Shown here: piece by piece, positions 35,167 through 44,185 of the stretch
Layout of the letters: every line of letters starts with the position of its first letter
Numbering within the stretch: position 1 is the first letter of the stretch
Source: Planctomycetota bacterium
GTDB taxonomy: Bacteria > Planctomycetota > Phycisphaerae > Phycisphaerales > UBA1924
DNA: 64,000 bases
Assembly: GCA_017303555.1 (NCBI GenBank)
Contig: JAFLCN010000012.1
Span: 1 to 64,000 of the forward strand
Direction: 5' to 3'
Made by a program: the position numbers and the translations under genes
The notes under the pieces: model-generated
What the model was told of the DNA's origin: nothing
The model's input: only the letters and a program-made list of their open reading frames with translations
Databases searched by the model: none

Positions 35167-36221
35167 GTTTCGCTTTTCCCTACGCGCTGTTGCTGTTGCT
35201 GCTACTTCCCCTCGTCGGCTGGATTGCGCTCCGCCTCCGCAGACGGGAGCTGGCGCCGCTGCCCGGCGCGCAGCAGCTTCCAGCGTTCGGAACATCCTGG
35301 CGGATAGCGCTGCGTTGGGTGCCGCTGGCCCTGCGGCTTCTGGCGATCGCTGCGGTGGTCCTTGCGATTGCACGCCCGCAGGCCTCGACCGGCTGGACGA
35401 CGACCTCGACCGAAGGTCTCGCGATTCAGATCGTCTACGACCGCTCGGGAAGCATGGGCGAGCCGATCGGCGATGACGACAAGACCAAGAACGAAGTCGC
35501 GCGCCAGGCGCTGATCGACTTCGTGAAGGGCGATGGGAAAGACCTGAAAGGCCGCGCGGGCGACATGATCGGCCTGATCGCGTTCGCTCGGTACGCGGAC
35601 ACCATCTCCCCGCTCGCACGTGTGCACGAGCCGCTGATCGACGCCGCGAAGCTGCTCAAGCCGGTCGAAAACCGCGCGGAGGACGGGACCGGCATCGGCG
35701 ACGCGCTCGCCCTGGCCGCCGCGAGGCTCAAGCGAGCGGAAGAGGAAGTGTCGAGCCAGAAGCCGGCGCCGGGCCAGAAGCCGGATTTCGAGATCAAGTC
35801 GAAGATCATCGTGCTGATGACCGACGGCCAGAACAACGCCGGAGAAGTTTCGCCGTACGACGCCGCGAAGCTCGCCACGGAGTGGGGCATCCGGATCTAC
35901 ACGATCGGCGTTGGCGCCGGCGATCGTGTCGTTACGGTGGATACACCGTTCGGGCGACGGCGCATGCCGCGCGGCAGCGATGTGGACGAGCGGATGCTCC
36001 GTGAGATCTCGAAGGAAACCGGAGGCAAGTACTTTGCGGCGGGCGACCCCCGAGCGCTCGACGAGGCCTATGCCGCGATCGATGAGCTGGAAAAATCACG
36101 CATCGACACCAAGGAGCATTCGCGCCGGATCGAGCTCTTCGCGCCGCTCGCCATCGCGGCGCTCGGGCTGCTCGGGCTCGAATTGCTCGCGGCGAACACG
36201 GCTTTCCGGAGGGTCGCATGA
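35163..36221 (+). CDS. batA: BatA-like VWA membrane protein
   Basis: A 352-residue inner-membrane protein with two N-terminal helices (residues about 5-23 and 51-70), a VWA domain and a C-terminal helix. The metal-ion-dependent adhesion site is complete: Asp92-Arg-Ser94-Gly-Ser96 in YDRSGSMG, a Thr in DGTGIGDAL and Asp in LMTDGQNNAG. Bat (Bacteroides aerotolerance) proteins are linked to stress tolerance and envelope assembly together with MoxR. It overlaps the batB/C fusion gene by 4 bases. Confidence 0.88.
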   Translation: MSFAFPYALLLLLLLPLVGWIALRLRRRELAPLPGAQQLPAFGTSWRIALRWVPLALRLLAIAAVVLAIARPQASTGWTTTSTEGLAIQIVYDRSGSMGEPIGDDDKTKNEVARQALIDFVKGDGKDLKGRAGDMIGLIAFARYADTISPLARVHEPLIDAAKLLKPVENRAEDGTGIGDALALAAARLKRAEEEVSSQKPAPGQKPDFEIKSKIIVLMTDGQNNAGEVSPYDAAKLATEWGIRIYTIGVGAGDRVVTVDTPFGRRRMPRGSDVDERMLREISKETGGKYFAAGDPRALDEAYAAIDELEKSRIDTKEHSRRIELFAPLAIAALGLLGLELLAANTAFRRVA

Positions 36222-38512
36222 TCGCCGCGGCGCCGACAATGTTGGGCGCAGCCGCCTGGCGGTTCGCGTCGCCGGGCGTGTTGTTGCTGCTGCTGGTGCT
36301 GCCGGTGGCCGCGATCCTGCTTTGGTTCGCCTTTGTGAGCGCCCGGCGTGCCCTGGTCACTTTCTCCGGGCAGACCCCGCAATCGACGCGGCCGTCCCCG
36401 GCGCGCGCCGCGACAAAGCTGTGCCTGATCGTCGCGGGCGCGGGCTCGCTGATGTTCGCGCTCGCAAGGCCCCAGGCCGATCCGGTCGAAGAAAGCGTGA
36501 CCGTGCGTGGGCGAGACGTGGTCTTCATCGTCGATGTCTCGCGCAGCATGCTTTCGCGCGATGCGGTCCCCAACCGCCTCTCCCGGGCAAAGCTGTGGAT
36601 CAACGATCTGGTGAACACCCTCCGGGGCGATCGTGTCGGTTTGGTGGCCTTCGCCGGAGCCGCGGTTGTGAAGAGCCCGTTGACCATGGATTACGGGTTC
36701 TTCCGCATGGCCCTCGATGAGCTTTCGCCCGCGTCGGTTCCTCGGGGCGGCACGATGATCGGCGATGCCATTCGGAAGGCCATGAACGACGTCTTCGAGC
36801 CCGGCCCCGGTCGGTATCGCGACATCGTGCTGATCACCGACGGCGAAGATCAGGGCAGCTTCCCGACCGAAGCGGCCAAGCAGGCCGCGGAACAGGGAGT
36901 GCGACTTATCGTCATCGGGATCGGCAGCGAAGTTGAGGGCGCACCCGTTCCGGCGGAAGAACGGGCGGACCAGAAGTTCGTCGAGTATCAGGGCGAACGT
37001 GTTCGCAGTCGCCTCGACCAGACAACTCTGGCTGCGATCGCCGAAGCGGCGTCCCGCGCCGCCGGTGAGAGCGGGGGGGGCGGAGTGTTCCTCAACGTCG
37101 GTACCGGCACGATGGATCTCGACAAGGTGTACCACGACCTTGTCGGAAGCGCCGATCAGCGCGAAACGGAAACCAAGTCGAACGTGCTGTACCGTGAACT
37201 CTTCCCGTACTTTCTCTTGATTGCGGGTGCCTGCCTGGCGATCGAACCAATGATCGGCGGTCGCGTTCGGACGCGTCTTGCATCCAAACCGGCATCCGGG
37301 CTGGCATCCGGGCCGTCTTCTGGGTTGGCGGTGAACAGAGTTTCCGGTGCGGCGCTGGCCAGCGCAGTGGTCTGCGCATCGCTGCTCGGGCAGGTTGCTC
37401 GGGCCGCCGACGCTCCCGAAGCGACGCAAGCCAAAGCGCCAGTTCCTGCGACTGCACCGCAAACGCCCGATTCCCTCTACAACACGGGCCGTGAGCTCTT
37501 CGCCGCCGGGAAGTTTGCAGAAGCGGCGCAGCACTTCCGTGATGCGGACTTGCAGACCACAGATGCGGAACTCTCTGCTCGCGCGCGGTTTAATCTTGGG
37601 CAGGCCCTGCTCAAACAAGCTTCTCCGCCGAGCGGCGCACCATCGAGCGCGAAGCCGGAAGAAACCAAGGCCCGGCTGGAAGCCGCGGCACAGGCCTTCC
37701 GATCTGCGTACGAATCAAAGCCCGATGACACCGAAGCAGCGCGGAACGTGGAGATCGCGCGCCGAATGCTGAAAGACTTTGAAGAGCAGCAGAAAAAGCA
37801 GGAGGAGCAATCCAAGAACGAGCAATCGAAAGATGGTGAGTCCAACGAGCAGAATCAGGACAAGAGCAAGGACAAGCAGAAGCAGGATCAGCAAAGCAAG
37901 GGGGGCAAGCAGGACCAGAAGGATCAGGGCGGCCAGCAGTCGGGAGATGCCGGGGAACAGAACCAGCAGAACGCCGACAAGCTGAAGGATCTCGCCGAAC
38001 AGCAGAGGAACGCCGCCGACCAGACAAAGAAGGCTGGCGAGCAGCAGGATGCAAAGAAAAGGAATGACGAACGACAGAAAGCCGAGCAGGATCAGCAATC
38101 GGTGAGCGAAAAGACCGAGCAGCAGCAGAAAGAGTCATCGAAATCCGCCGGCGACGATGCCAGGCAAAAAATGGACGCCGCCCGAAAGGAACAGCAGGCG
38201 GCGCAGGATGCCATGAAGCAGGGCGACGACAAAAAGGCCGAGCAGCACCAGCGGAATGCATCCGAGATGCTCCGCGAGGCAGCGCAGGCCGAACAAAGGA
38301 AAGCCGATCAGGCGCGAGAGCAGCAGGCCGAGGAAGACAAGGCCAAACAGGGTGACCCGAAGGAGCAGGGCAAGGACGCGCAGAAACAAGAACCCAAGTA
38401 CGACCAGACCGCATCGCAACTGCTCGACAAGGAACGCAAGGAACGGGACGCCCGCCAGCAGATGCTGCGTGCGCTCCGAGGACGGCCGGTACCCGTGGAG
38501 AAAGACTGGTGA
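36218..38512 (+). CDS. BatB-BatC fusion: VWA domain, TPR and long charged coiled coil
   Basis: A 764-residue protein. Residues 1-350 are BatB-like: two N-terminal helices, a VWA domain with Asp106-Val-Ser108-Arg-Ser110 and ITDGEDQG, and a C-terminal membrane helix (about 329-347). A Gly/Ser/Ala-rich repeated linker (about 357-371) follows. Residues about 373-398 look like a signal peptide left inside the protein (SGAALASAVVCASLLGQ then VARA). Next come BatC-like TPR units (about 415-515) and a 240-residue Gln, Lys, Glu and Asp-rich, probably coiled-coil, tail. batB and batC are usually separate genes. An in-frame GTG at 37331 could start a separate BatC. Confidence 0.85.
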   Translation: MIAAAPTMLGAAAWRFASPGVLLLLLVLPVAAILLWFAFVSARRALVTFSGQTPQSTRPSPARAATKLCLIVAGAGSLMFALARPQADPVEESVTVRGRDVVFIVDVSRSMLSRDAVPNRLSRAKLWINDLVNTLRGDRVGLVAFAGAAVVKSPLTMDYGFFRMALDELSPASVPRGGTMIGDAIRKAMNDVFEPGPGRYRDIVLITDGEDQGSFPTEAAKQAAEQGVRLIVIGIGSEVEGAPVPAEERADQKFVEYQGERVRSRLDQTTLAAIAEAASRAAGESGGGGVFLNVGTGTMDLDKVYHDLVGSADQRETETKSNVLYRELFPYFLLIAGACLAIEPMIGGRVRTRLASKPASGLASGPSSGLAVNRVSGAALASAVVCASLLGQVARAADAPEATQAKAPVPATAPQTPDSLYNTGRELFAAGKFAEAAQHFRDADLQTTDAELSARARFNLGQALLKQASPPSGAPSSAKPEETKARLEAAAQAFRSAYESKPDDTEAARNVEIARRMLKDFEEQQKKQEEQSKNEQSKDGESNEQNQDKSKDKQKQDQQSKGGKQDQKDQGGQQSGDAGEQNQQNADKLKDLAEQQRNAADQTKKAGEQQDAKKRNDERQKAEQDQQSVSEKTEQQQKESSKSAGDDARQKMDAARKEQQAAQDAMKQGDDKKAEQHQRNASEMLREAAQAEQRKADQAREQQAEEDKAKQGDPKEQGKDAQKQEPKYDQTASQLLDKERKERDARQQMLRALRGRPVPVEKDW

Positions 38513-40398
38513 TGAAACCGCTCGGAGACAGCCTGGCCTTCGTCCGATTCCCGGCCATTCTCGGGAGAGCGCGATTCGCTCTCATCGCGGTTCTTTTCAT
38601 CATTGCGAACGGCAACGCTCCCGCGCAGCCGACGGGCGCCGCAACAAAGATGCCGCAGGTTACGGTCGCGCTCTCGGCGGAGTCGGTCGAGCTCGGCGAC
38701 TCACTGATTTATCAACTCACGATCGATGGAGTCTCGGCGGCCGATCCACCCGGCAATCTGAACGCGGGGTCGTCCAAAGTCGATTTCCTCGGCGGGCACG
38801 ACGAATCGAGTCGCTCCATAATGACGATCAACGGCCGCACCACCGAAACTTCAGTGCTCCGCTACATCATGCAGTGGCGTGTGACGCCGGATCGAAAAGG
38901 CCCGGGCGCGGTCGAGGGATTCTCGCTCGACATAGCCGGCCAGAAGATCAACGTTCCCCGCGTCGAATTCAACGTTGTCGAAGCCAAGCCCAATCCCAAC
39001 TTCACACTGACGCTTGAATCTGATGCCACCAGCGCGTTCGTCGGCGAGCCGATCCGCATGCGTCTCGTGTGGCTTCTGGGCAATAACGTGCGGAGCGCTT
39101 CATTCTCGGGGACCGACGGCGGCTCCGATTTCGACATCGCGGCTCTCGACCCCCGCGCTCCCCAGGTGCGGGGCCGGCCGCTCCAGCAAGGCGAACCCTA
39201 CAACGCCGTTCCCTTCCTCAATGGCGAGGCGATCATCACGCGTTCGCAGGTTGAGCAGGGCGGTCGGGTCGTTCCGAGGTTCACCATGGATCTGGTCGTC
39301 ACGCCCCGACGTGCCGGCAAGCTCGAGATCGGTCCGTTCCGCGTGGCGATGGATGAGATCGTGGGGCAGCGATCCCGCTCGCTTTTCGATGCTTTCATGG
39401 ACGATCGAACCAAGCGATCCGTCGTGACAAGCAACGCACTCACGCTCGATGTGAAAGCGCTGCCGGCAGAGGGAAAGCCCGCTGATTTCGGCGGCCTCGT
39501 CGGTGTCTTCGCGATCGAATCCAAAGCCGGCAATACCGAAGCGAACGTCGGCGATCCGATACCGCTGACGATCACGATCAGTGGTCCCGAGCCTCTGGAA
39601 GCCGTGAGGCCGCCGAATCTGGATTTGCAAACAGACTTTGCTTCCGAATTCAAGCCATCACCAGAAGGCTGGGAAGCGCCGACCGCCGCCCCCGCGGCCT
39701 CGGGCGAACGCACGTTTGCGACCACAATTCGTCCCAAGTCGGCCAGCATCACCGAGATCCCCGCGATCCGCCTCCCGTACTTCGACACCAAGACTGGCAA
39801 GTACGCTGTCGCAACGAGCAAGCCCATTCCGCTCAAGGTGCGTGCCGCGCGGGAGTTCACCGCTGCCGATGTGCAACGGAACGGCGTGGCGGCCTTCTCG
39901 TTGCCAACCGCGTCGGCTTCGACCCTGACAAGCACCGCGGCAGGTGTCGGCGCCAACAGCGAATCGCTCGATGCCCTCCGCGATCAGCGTACCGGCCTCC
40001 TCGCCTCGGCTTGGACTCCGACGGGAATCACCTTGATCGCCGTTCCCCCGATCGCGCTGCTCGGCGCATGCATCGCCGCGTGGCGAGCACGGTCCGTCGA
40101 TCCGCAAAGGCAACGACGGAGTAGCGCGTTGCGTGAAGCGACACGCGCGGTCAACGCCGCCCGGACTCCGCAGGAGGTTCTGCGGGGAATCCAGATCGGC
40201 CTGGCGCCGTTTGTCGGCGCGAGCCCCGAAGCGGTTGCCGCGTGCGACCCTTGCGGCGCCCCGATTCCGCTCCCGATTGCGGAGCGAGCGGCTCGCCTGA
40301 TGAGCCTGCTCGAGGGCGCTTCGTTCGACAACCGACCGATCAATATCGAGAGTGTCCGCACCGAGGCGAAGGACCTGTTTTCCAAACTGAACCGATGA
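38509..40398 (+). CDS. batD: BatD-like protein
   Basis: A 629-residue exported membrane protein. A long basic N-terminus leads into a signal or anchor segment (FALIAVLFIIANGNAPAQ). Beta-rich extracytoplasmic domains follow with the BatD pattern (VTVALSAESVELGDSLIYQ and EPIRMRLVWLLGNN). A transmembrane helix at about 505-525 and a cytoplasmic tail of about 100 residues end the protein. It overlaps its neighbours by 4 bases on each side, as in the rest of the operon. Confidence 0.85.
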   Translation: MMKPLGDSLAFVRFPAILGRARFALIAVLFIIANGNAPAQPTGAATKMPQVTVALSAESVELGDSLIYQLTIDGVSAADPPGNLNAGSSKVDFLGGHDESSRSIMTINGRTTETSVLRYIMQWRVTPDRKGPGAVEGFSLDIAGQKINVPRVEFNVVEAKPNPNFTLTLESDATSAFVGEPIRMRLVWLLGNNVRSASFSGTDGGSDFDIAALDPRAPQVRGRPLQQGEPYNAVPFLNGEAIITRSQVEQGGRVVPRFTMDLVVTPRRAGKLEIGPFRVAMDEIVGQRSRSLFDAFMDDRTKRSVVTSNALTLDVKALPAEGKPADFGGLVGVFAIESKAGNTEANVGDPIPLTITISGPEPLEAVRPPNLDLQTDFASEFKPSPEGWEAPTAAPAASGERTFATTIRPKSASITEIPAIRLPYFDTKTGKYAVATSKPIPLKVRAAREFTAADVQRNGVAAFSLPTASASTLTSTAAGVGANSESLDALRDQRTGLLASAWTPTGITLIAVPPIALLGACIAAWRARSVDPQRQRRSSALREATRAVNAARTPQEVLRGIQIGLAPFVGASPEAVAACDPCGAPIPLPIAERAARLMSLLEGASFDNRPINIESVRTEAKDLFSKLNR

Positions 40399-41345
40399 AC
40401 CACTCGAAGTTCAACCACCCCCTCCGCATCGCGCGCACCCTGGCACTTTTGTGCGTGGTGTGCGTTGTGGCTCTGCAGACCCGATCGGCGCGAGCTTCCG
40501 AGCCCCATGTGGTGGGCATTTCTCAACAAGCTCTTGAGCAGCTCTTTCAATCGGGGAACGAGAAGTTTCGTGCCGGGCTTGAACTTCAAAGGACGGATCG
40601 ACCCGCCGCCGAGGCCAAGTTCCGCGAGGCTGCCGGTGCTTGGCGGGAGGTGGCGCGAGCCGGCGGGATCCGGAACGCGAAGCTCGAAACCAACATTGCC
40701 AACGCAAGCCTCTTCGCCGGCGATCTGCCCGCGGCGATCGTGGCCTATCGAAGAGCGTTGGCGATCGACCCGACCGACCGCGACGTGCTCGCGGCCCTGG
40801 CGTCGGCAAGAAAGAGCGCCGGTACCGAAGCGCTTGCGCTCGGCCAGAGCATGCAGAAAACCGACGCCGCCGCAACCACCGGCGGCTTGCGGGGCACGCT
40901 TTCCGGTATCGGCCGCGTCATTGGTTCCGCATCCGGCATCGCAACCGGCGTGCTCACGTCCCGAGTGCTTCTCGCCGCCGGTTCGATTGCGTACGTCCTG
41001 TTCTTCGGCCTGGTTTGTCTGCGCGTACTGGGCAGATGGCGGGCACCCTGGTCGCTCGTCGCGGCAGTCGCGGCCGTTTGCGTCGCCTCGCTCGCGCCGC
41101 TCATCATGCGCGAATCAGTTGAACGCAACGCAACCGAAGCCGTGGTGATCGCGACGAACGCCGTTGCACGCAACGGGCCCGCCGATCTCTACGACCCGGT
41201 GTTTCAGGAGCCCCTCCGCGCCGGGCTCGAAGTCGGCGTCGACGAGCGCCGGGGCGGGTGGTCGAAGATCCGCCTGCGCGACGGGCGCACCGCTTGGGTC
41301 CGCTCCGAAGTGCTCGAACTCGTGACGCCCCCGACTGCCGACTAG
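40395..41345 (+). CDS. batE: BatE-like protein: TPR and SH3-like domain
   Basis: A 316-residue exported protein. The start at 40395 overlaps the batD stop by 4 bases (ATGA). A signal peptide (RTLALLCVVCVVALQTRSARA) is followed by TPR units (residues about 50-130), two membrane helices (about 190-245) and a C-terminal bacterial SH3-like domain (GWSKIRLRDGRTAWVRSEVL). This is the TPR-SH3 order of BatE. It closes the operon. No terminator is clear in the 350 bases that follow. Confidence 0.82.
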   Translation: MNHSKFNHPLRIARTLALLCVVCVVALQTRSARASEPHVVGISQQALEQLFQSGNEKFRAGLELQRTDRPAAEAKFREAAGAWREVARAGGIRNAKLETNIANASLFAGDLPAAIVAYRRALAIDPTDRDVLAALASARKSAGTEALALGQSMQKTDAAATTGGLRGTLSGIGRVIGSASGIATGVLTSRVLLAAGSIAYVLFFGLVCLRVLGRWRAPWSLVAAVAAVCVASLAPLIMRESVERNATEAVVIATNAVARNGPADLYDPVFQEPLRAGLEVGVDERRGGWSKIRLRDGRTAWVRSEVLELVTPPTAD

Positions 41346-41699
41346 ATCCGGATCGATTCACACGGCCTCGGAATCGCAGGAAGCCTGCGTTCGTTCGCAC
41401 GATGGTCTTGCGAGCTCTCGGAGATTGCTCGCCGAAGCGCCGACACATCACGACTCCGGTGTCCAACGTTCGGTCGCACCGCCGCATGAAGTCCGCTTCA
41501 GTCTGCGTTCATGTCGGGCAATGGAACGGCGTCGTACAGGAAAGGAGCGCTGCGAGAGTGCGAATGCCGGGCGATTGCGCCGGTTTATTTCAATCAGGAA
41601 TACCACCGACTCGGCGAGGAAAACTGCACAGTGCTCCGCCGGATTTCGCTTGTCCGAATGTGGCGTCGGGTTGCTGACCCGGCGGGAAAGGAGCCTTGC

Positions 41700-42374
41700 A
41701 TGAAGGCGCTTGTCATCGAAGACAATGTCAAAATGGCGAAGGGCATCCAGACCGGGCTTGAGAACGCGGGTGTTCAGGCCGAGATCTCGCACTCGGGCGC
41801 CGAGGGCGAAGATCTTGCGGCGTCCGTTCCTTACGACGCGATTCTGCTCGACTTGATGCTGCCCGATCGCGACGGATTCGAGATCTGCCGCAACCTGCGG
41901 CGCCGAAAGGTTTCGACGCCGATCCTGATGCTCACCGCGTTGAGCACGACCGAGGACAAGGTCCAGGGACTCGACTGCGGAGCCGACGATTATCTCCCCA
42001 AGCCGTTCCGGTTCGATGAGCTTCTCGCCCGTCTGCGCGCGATGACGCGTCGGCACCAATCGACCGAGAGCAAGCTGCTCCGCTGCGAAGATCTCGAGCT
42101 CGATCTCTACACCCGGCGGGCCAGGCGTGGCGACCAGCACTGGGATCTTTCCGCACGCGAGTATGGACTGCTCGAATACCTCATGCGCAATCCCAACCGC
42201 GTGCTCTCGCGAGCGCAGATCGGCGAGAACGTTTGGGATGTGAACTTCGAGCCCAGCAGCAACGTGATCGACGTTTATATCTCGTCGCTCCGCCGCAAGA
42301 TCGATCGGGTGGGCACGCGCCCGCTCATCCACACAGTCAAGAACGCGGGCTACCGGTTCGGTGTGATGGATTAG
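41700..42374 (+). CDS. OmpR-family response regulator (orphan)
   Basis: A 224-residue regulator. The ATG at 41700 has GAAAGGAG about 8 bases upstream, so the longer open frame from 41511 is not used. The receiver has DN at 8-9, phospho-acceptor Asp51 (LLDLMLPDRDGFE), LTALST and the Lys in LPKPFRFDELLARLRAM. The C-terminal winged helix has LSAREYGLLEYLMRNPNRVL and DVYISSLRRKIDR. No histidine kinase gene is next to it. The upstream 350-base gap may hold its promoter. Confidence 0.92.
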   Translation: MKALVIEDNVKMAKGIQTGLENAGVQAEISHSGAEGEDLAASVPYDAILLDLMLPDRDGFEICRNLRRRKVSTPILMLTALSTTEDKVQGLDCGADDYLPKPFRFDELLARLRAMTRRHQSTESKLLRCEDLELDLYTRRARRGDQHWDLSAREYGLLEYLMRNPNRVLSRAQIGENVWDVNFEPSSNVIDVYISSLRRKIDRVGTRPLIHTVKNAGYRFGVMD

Positions 42375-42401
42375 CGTCCGGGCAAGTCCGGCCGCCGCGA
42401 T

Positions 42402-42431
42402 CCGCACGGTCGATGTGAGCCGACCGTGCGG
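42402..42431. terminator. Hairpin between the regulator gene and tRNA-Ser, possible two-way terminator
   Basis: An 11-bp perfect stem (CCGCACGGTCG and CGACCGTGCGG) with an 8-base loop lies between the convergent regulator and tRNA-Ser genes. No T run follows in either direction, so it is not a classic intrinsic terminator, but its position suggests transcript ends or mRNA protection. Confidence 0.55.
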
Positions 42432-42449
42432 CCTCGGGGAAAAAGAAAG

Positions 42450-42540
42450 CGGAGAGGGGGGGATTCGAACCCCCGATACAGACCTAAATCCGTATAACGG
42501 TTTAGCAAACCGCCGCCTTCAGCCTCTCGGCCACCTCTCC
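42450..42540 (-). tRNA. tRNA-Ser (anticodon GCT)
   Basis: Read on the minus strand, a complete class II tRNA folds from GGAGAGGTGGCCGAGAGG to CCTCTCC with discriminator G. The anticodon loop is TTGCTAA, giving anticodon GCT for AGC/AGT serine codons. A long variable arm (ATACGGA paired with TCTGTAT) and the T loop GGTTCGAATCC are present. CCA is not encoded. Confidence 0.96.
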
Positions 42541-42728
42541 GGCGTGGGCGAAGGATAGCCGACTTCGGAAGCGCGGGCAAAGTCCCGGACGCTTGCTGGA
42601 ACCCAGGCCGGCACAAAAAACGCGACGGCTCCAGCGCGGCGGAGTCAACGCGCGCGGAGCCGTCGCTTTGGGGGGGCGGGTTTGAGTCTGCGGGGCCGCG
42701 GACAGCGGCGTTTGCGGCCCCGTTGCGG

Positions 42729-43007
42729 TCAGTCGTTCCCTTCGGATTCGGAGTTGCGTTTTTCGAGCAGGCTGCGGAGATAGTCGTTCTCGCGCCGCGT
42801 CGCTTCCAAGTCGAAGACCAGGTACTTGACGCTCAGCCGCAGGTAGTCGAGCGACTCCTGCAGGTCACCGATCGTCTGCTTCATCTTGTCGTGGCGTGTC
42901 TGGGCTTCGCCCGCCATGGCTTCGAGCGGCGCGCGATCCGCCTCGGGGAGCTCGCCGATCTGAGCCATAAGTTCCCCGAGCTTCTTCTGGAAGTCCTGTT
43001 CGTTCAT
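42729..43007 (-). CDS. Planctomycete-type small coiled-coil protein
   Basis: A 92-residue soluble protein with GGAGAGAG before its ATG. It is almost wholly helical with heptad patterns. The second half contains LDYLRLSVKYLVFDLEATRR and ENDYLRSLLEKR. I recognise this as a small protein family common in planctomycetes, sometimes annotated as a transcriptional regulator, but no DNA-binding domain is visible. It probably dimerises as a coiled coil; its function is unknown. Confidence 0.75.
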   Translation of the reverse strand: MNEQDFQKKLGELMAQIGELPEADRAPLEAMAGEAQTRHDKMKQTIGDLQESLDYLRLSVKYLVFDLEATRRENDYLRSLLEKRNSESEGND

Positions 43008-43211
43008 GTCTCTCTCCGTATGTCACCTTCCGCTGGGAAGGCGTGAACGGAGAGACTCAATGCAACGGGCGGGCCGAAACGTGCCACGAACGACAACCGG
43101 CGTCTGGTCCGGAAAAACGGGCACCGAACCGAAAATGAGGGGTTACCCGATGCCCGGTCGCAATTCGCGTCCGGTTGCCGGCCGACCGAACGTGCGGGAT
43201 GTTGCGTTCAA

Positions 43212-43853
43212 TCAACGGTTGATGTCGATTCGGCGAACAGCCGCCTGCGCTTCCGGCGTTGCCTGTGAAAGCACCTGGGCGAAAGCCGCGGCATCCGCCT
43301 TCTTCAATTCCTTCAGCGTCTTGCGGGCGTGGGAATCGAGATTCTGTTTAAATCGGTGAAACAGCGTTTCCAATTCATGCCGGTTGTAACGGCTGAGCGG
43401 GTCCCGCATGCCCGATTGCATCATGGCCCAATCCAGCAGCGAAGCGCCCGACGGATTGAATTTGTACAGGGCCAGCGTTGCCGCGGCACGGCGGGGCAGT
43501 GTGGCGAAGGGGTCGGTGGCCGCTTCCGGCAAGCGCAGGAACGTTTCTTCAGTGGCCGCCTTGGCCTCAAGATTCAGGATGCTGTCGGTGGAAGGTGGGG
43601 GGGGCATGGAAGAAGTTCCGGAAACAGATGAAAAAGAGGGCAGCGGAGCAGAATCCGTCGCCCCGAGGAGATTCGCAAAGGCGGTCGAGATGGTCTTGCT
43701 TCCAACCTTGTCGAACCGGATGGTCAGCCGCTGGCAGCGGACACCCTCCTGCACGAGAGATTGGGCAGCGGTCACGACGCCGACGCCCCACTCGGGGCAG
43801 CCGGAATGGCGTACTTTGCTTCCGATGTTCCACTCACGAACTGGACGGGACAT
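43212..43853 (-). CDS. DUF3553 domain protein with helical C-terminal region
   Basis: A 213-residue protein. The start at 43853 opens directly on the DUF3553 domain (REWNIGSKVRHSGCPEWGVG, then CQRLTIRFDKVGSKTI), a small beta-barrel-like domain also found next to UvrD-type helicase regions. After a Pro/Ser linker, residues about 90-213 form a helical domain (SRYNRHELETLFHRFKQNLD) that I do not recognise. A nucleic-acid-linked role is possible by domain association only. There is no signal peptide. Confidence 0.75.
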   Translation of the reverse strand: MSRPVREWNIGSKVRHSGCPEWGVGVVTAAQSLVQEGVRCQRLTIRFDKVGSKTISTAFANLLGATDSAPLPSFSSVSGTSSMPPPPSTDSILNLEAKAATEETFLRLPEAATDPFATLPRRAAATLALYKFNPSGASLLDWAMMQSGMRDPLSRYNRHELETLFHRFKQNLDSHARKTLKELKKADAAAFAQVLSQATPEAQAAVRRIDINR

Positions 43854-44185
43854 CTTGGGGTGATCCGGGCCGGGCGAGCAGTTTCGGATGCTCTTTATCA
43901 CCGGCGAATGCGATTGCACGCCAATCCGCGAGCCCGCGGCAGCGGGACGTGCTTTTCCGACCAAACGAGCCTAAACTTGTCGTCCTGCGAATGACCGGCG
44001 ATATCGCACGCATCGCCCAAAGTGCCGACCGAAAAATCGGGAAGCACGAGGGTGGGCAGCGCTGGCGAACGTCGATCGATTCGCGTAAAGCAGTATAGGT
44101 GATCCGGAATTTGCACGCAAGCGAAATCCGGCCGACAGGAGCGGTAGGCTCCGGGCTCGGACTTGAAGACAGGACCGATAGCAGC

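Noticed and set aside
37715..38098. A long hydrophobic (Leu/Val/Ile-rich) open frame on the minus strand suggesting a membrane protein
   Set aside because: It is antisense to the Lys/Gln/Glu-rich BatC tail; CTT, CTC and CTG are the reverse of AAG, GAG and CAG, so the hydrophobic composition is an artefact. It has no independent start signal.
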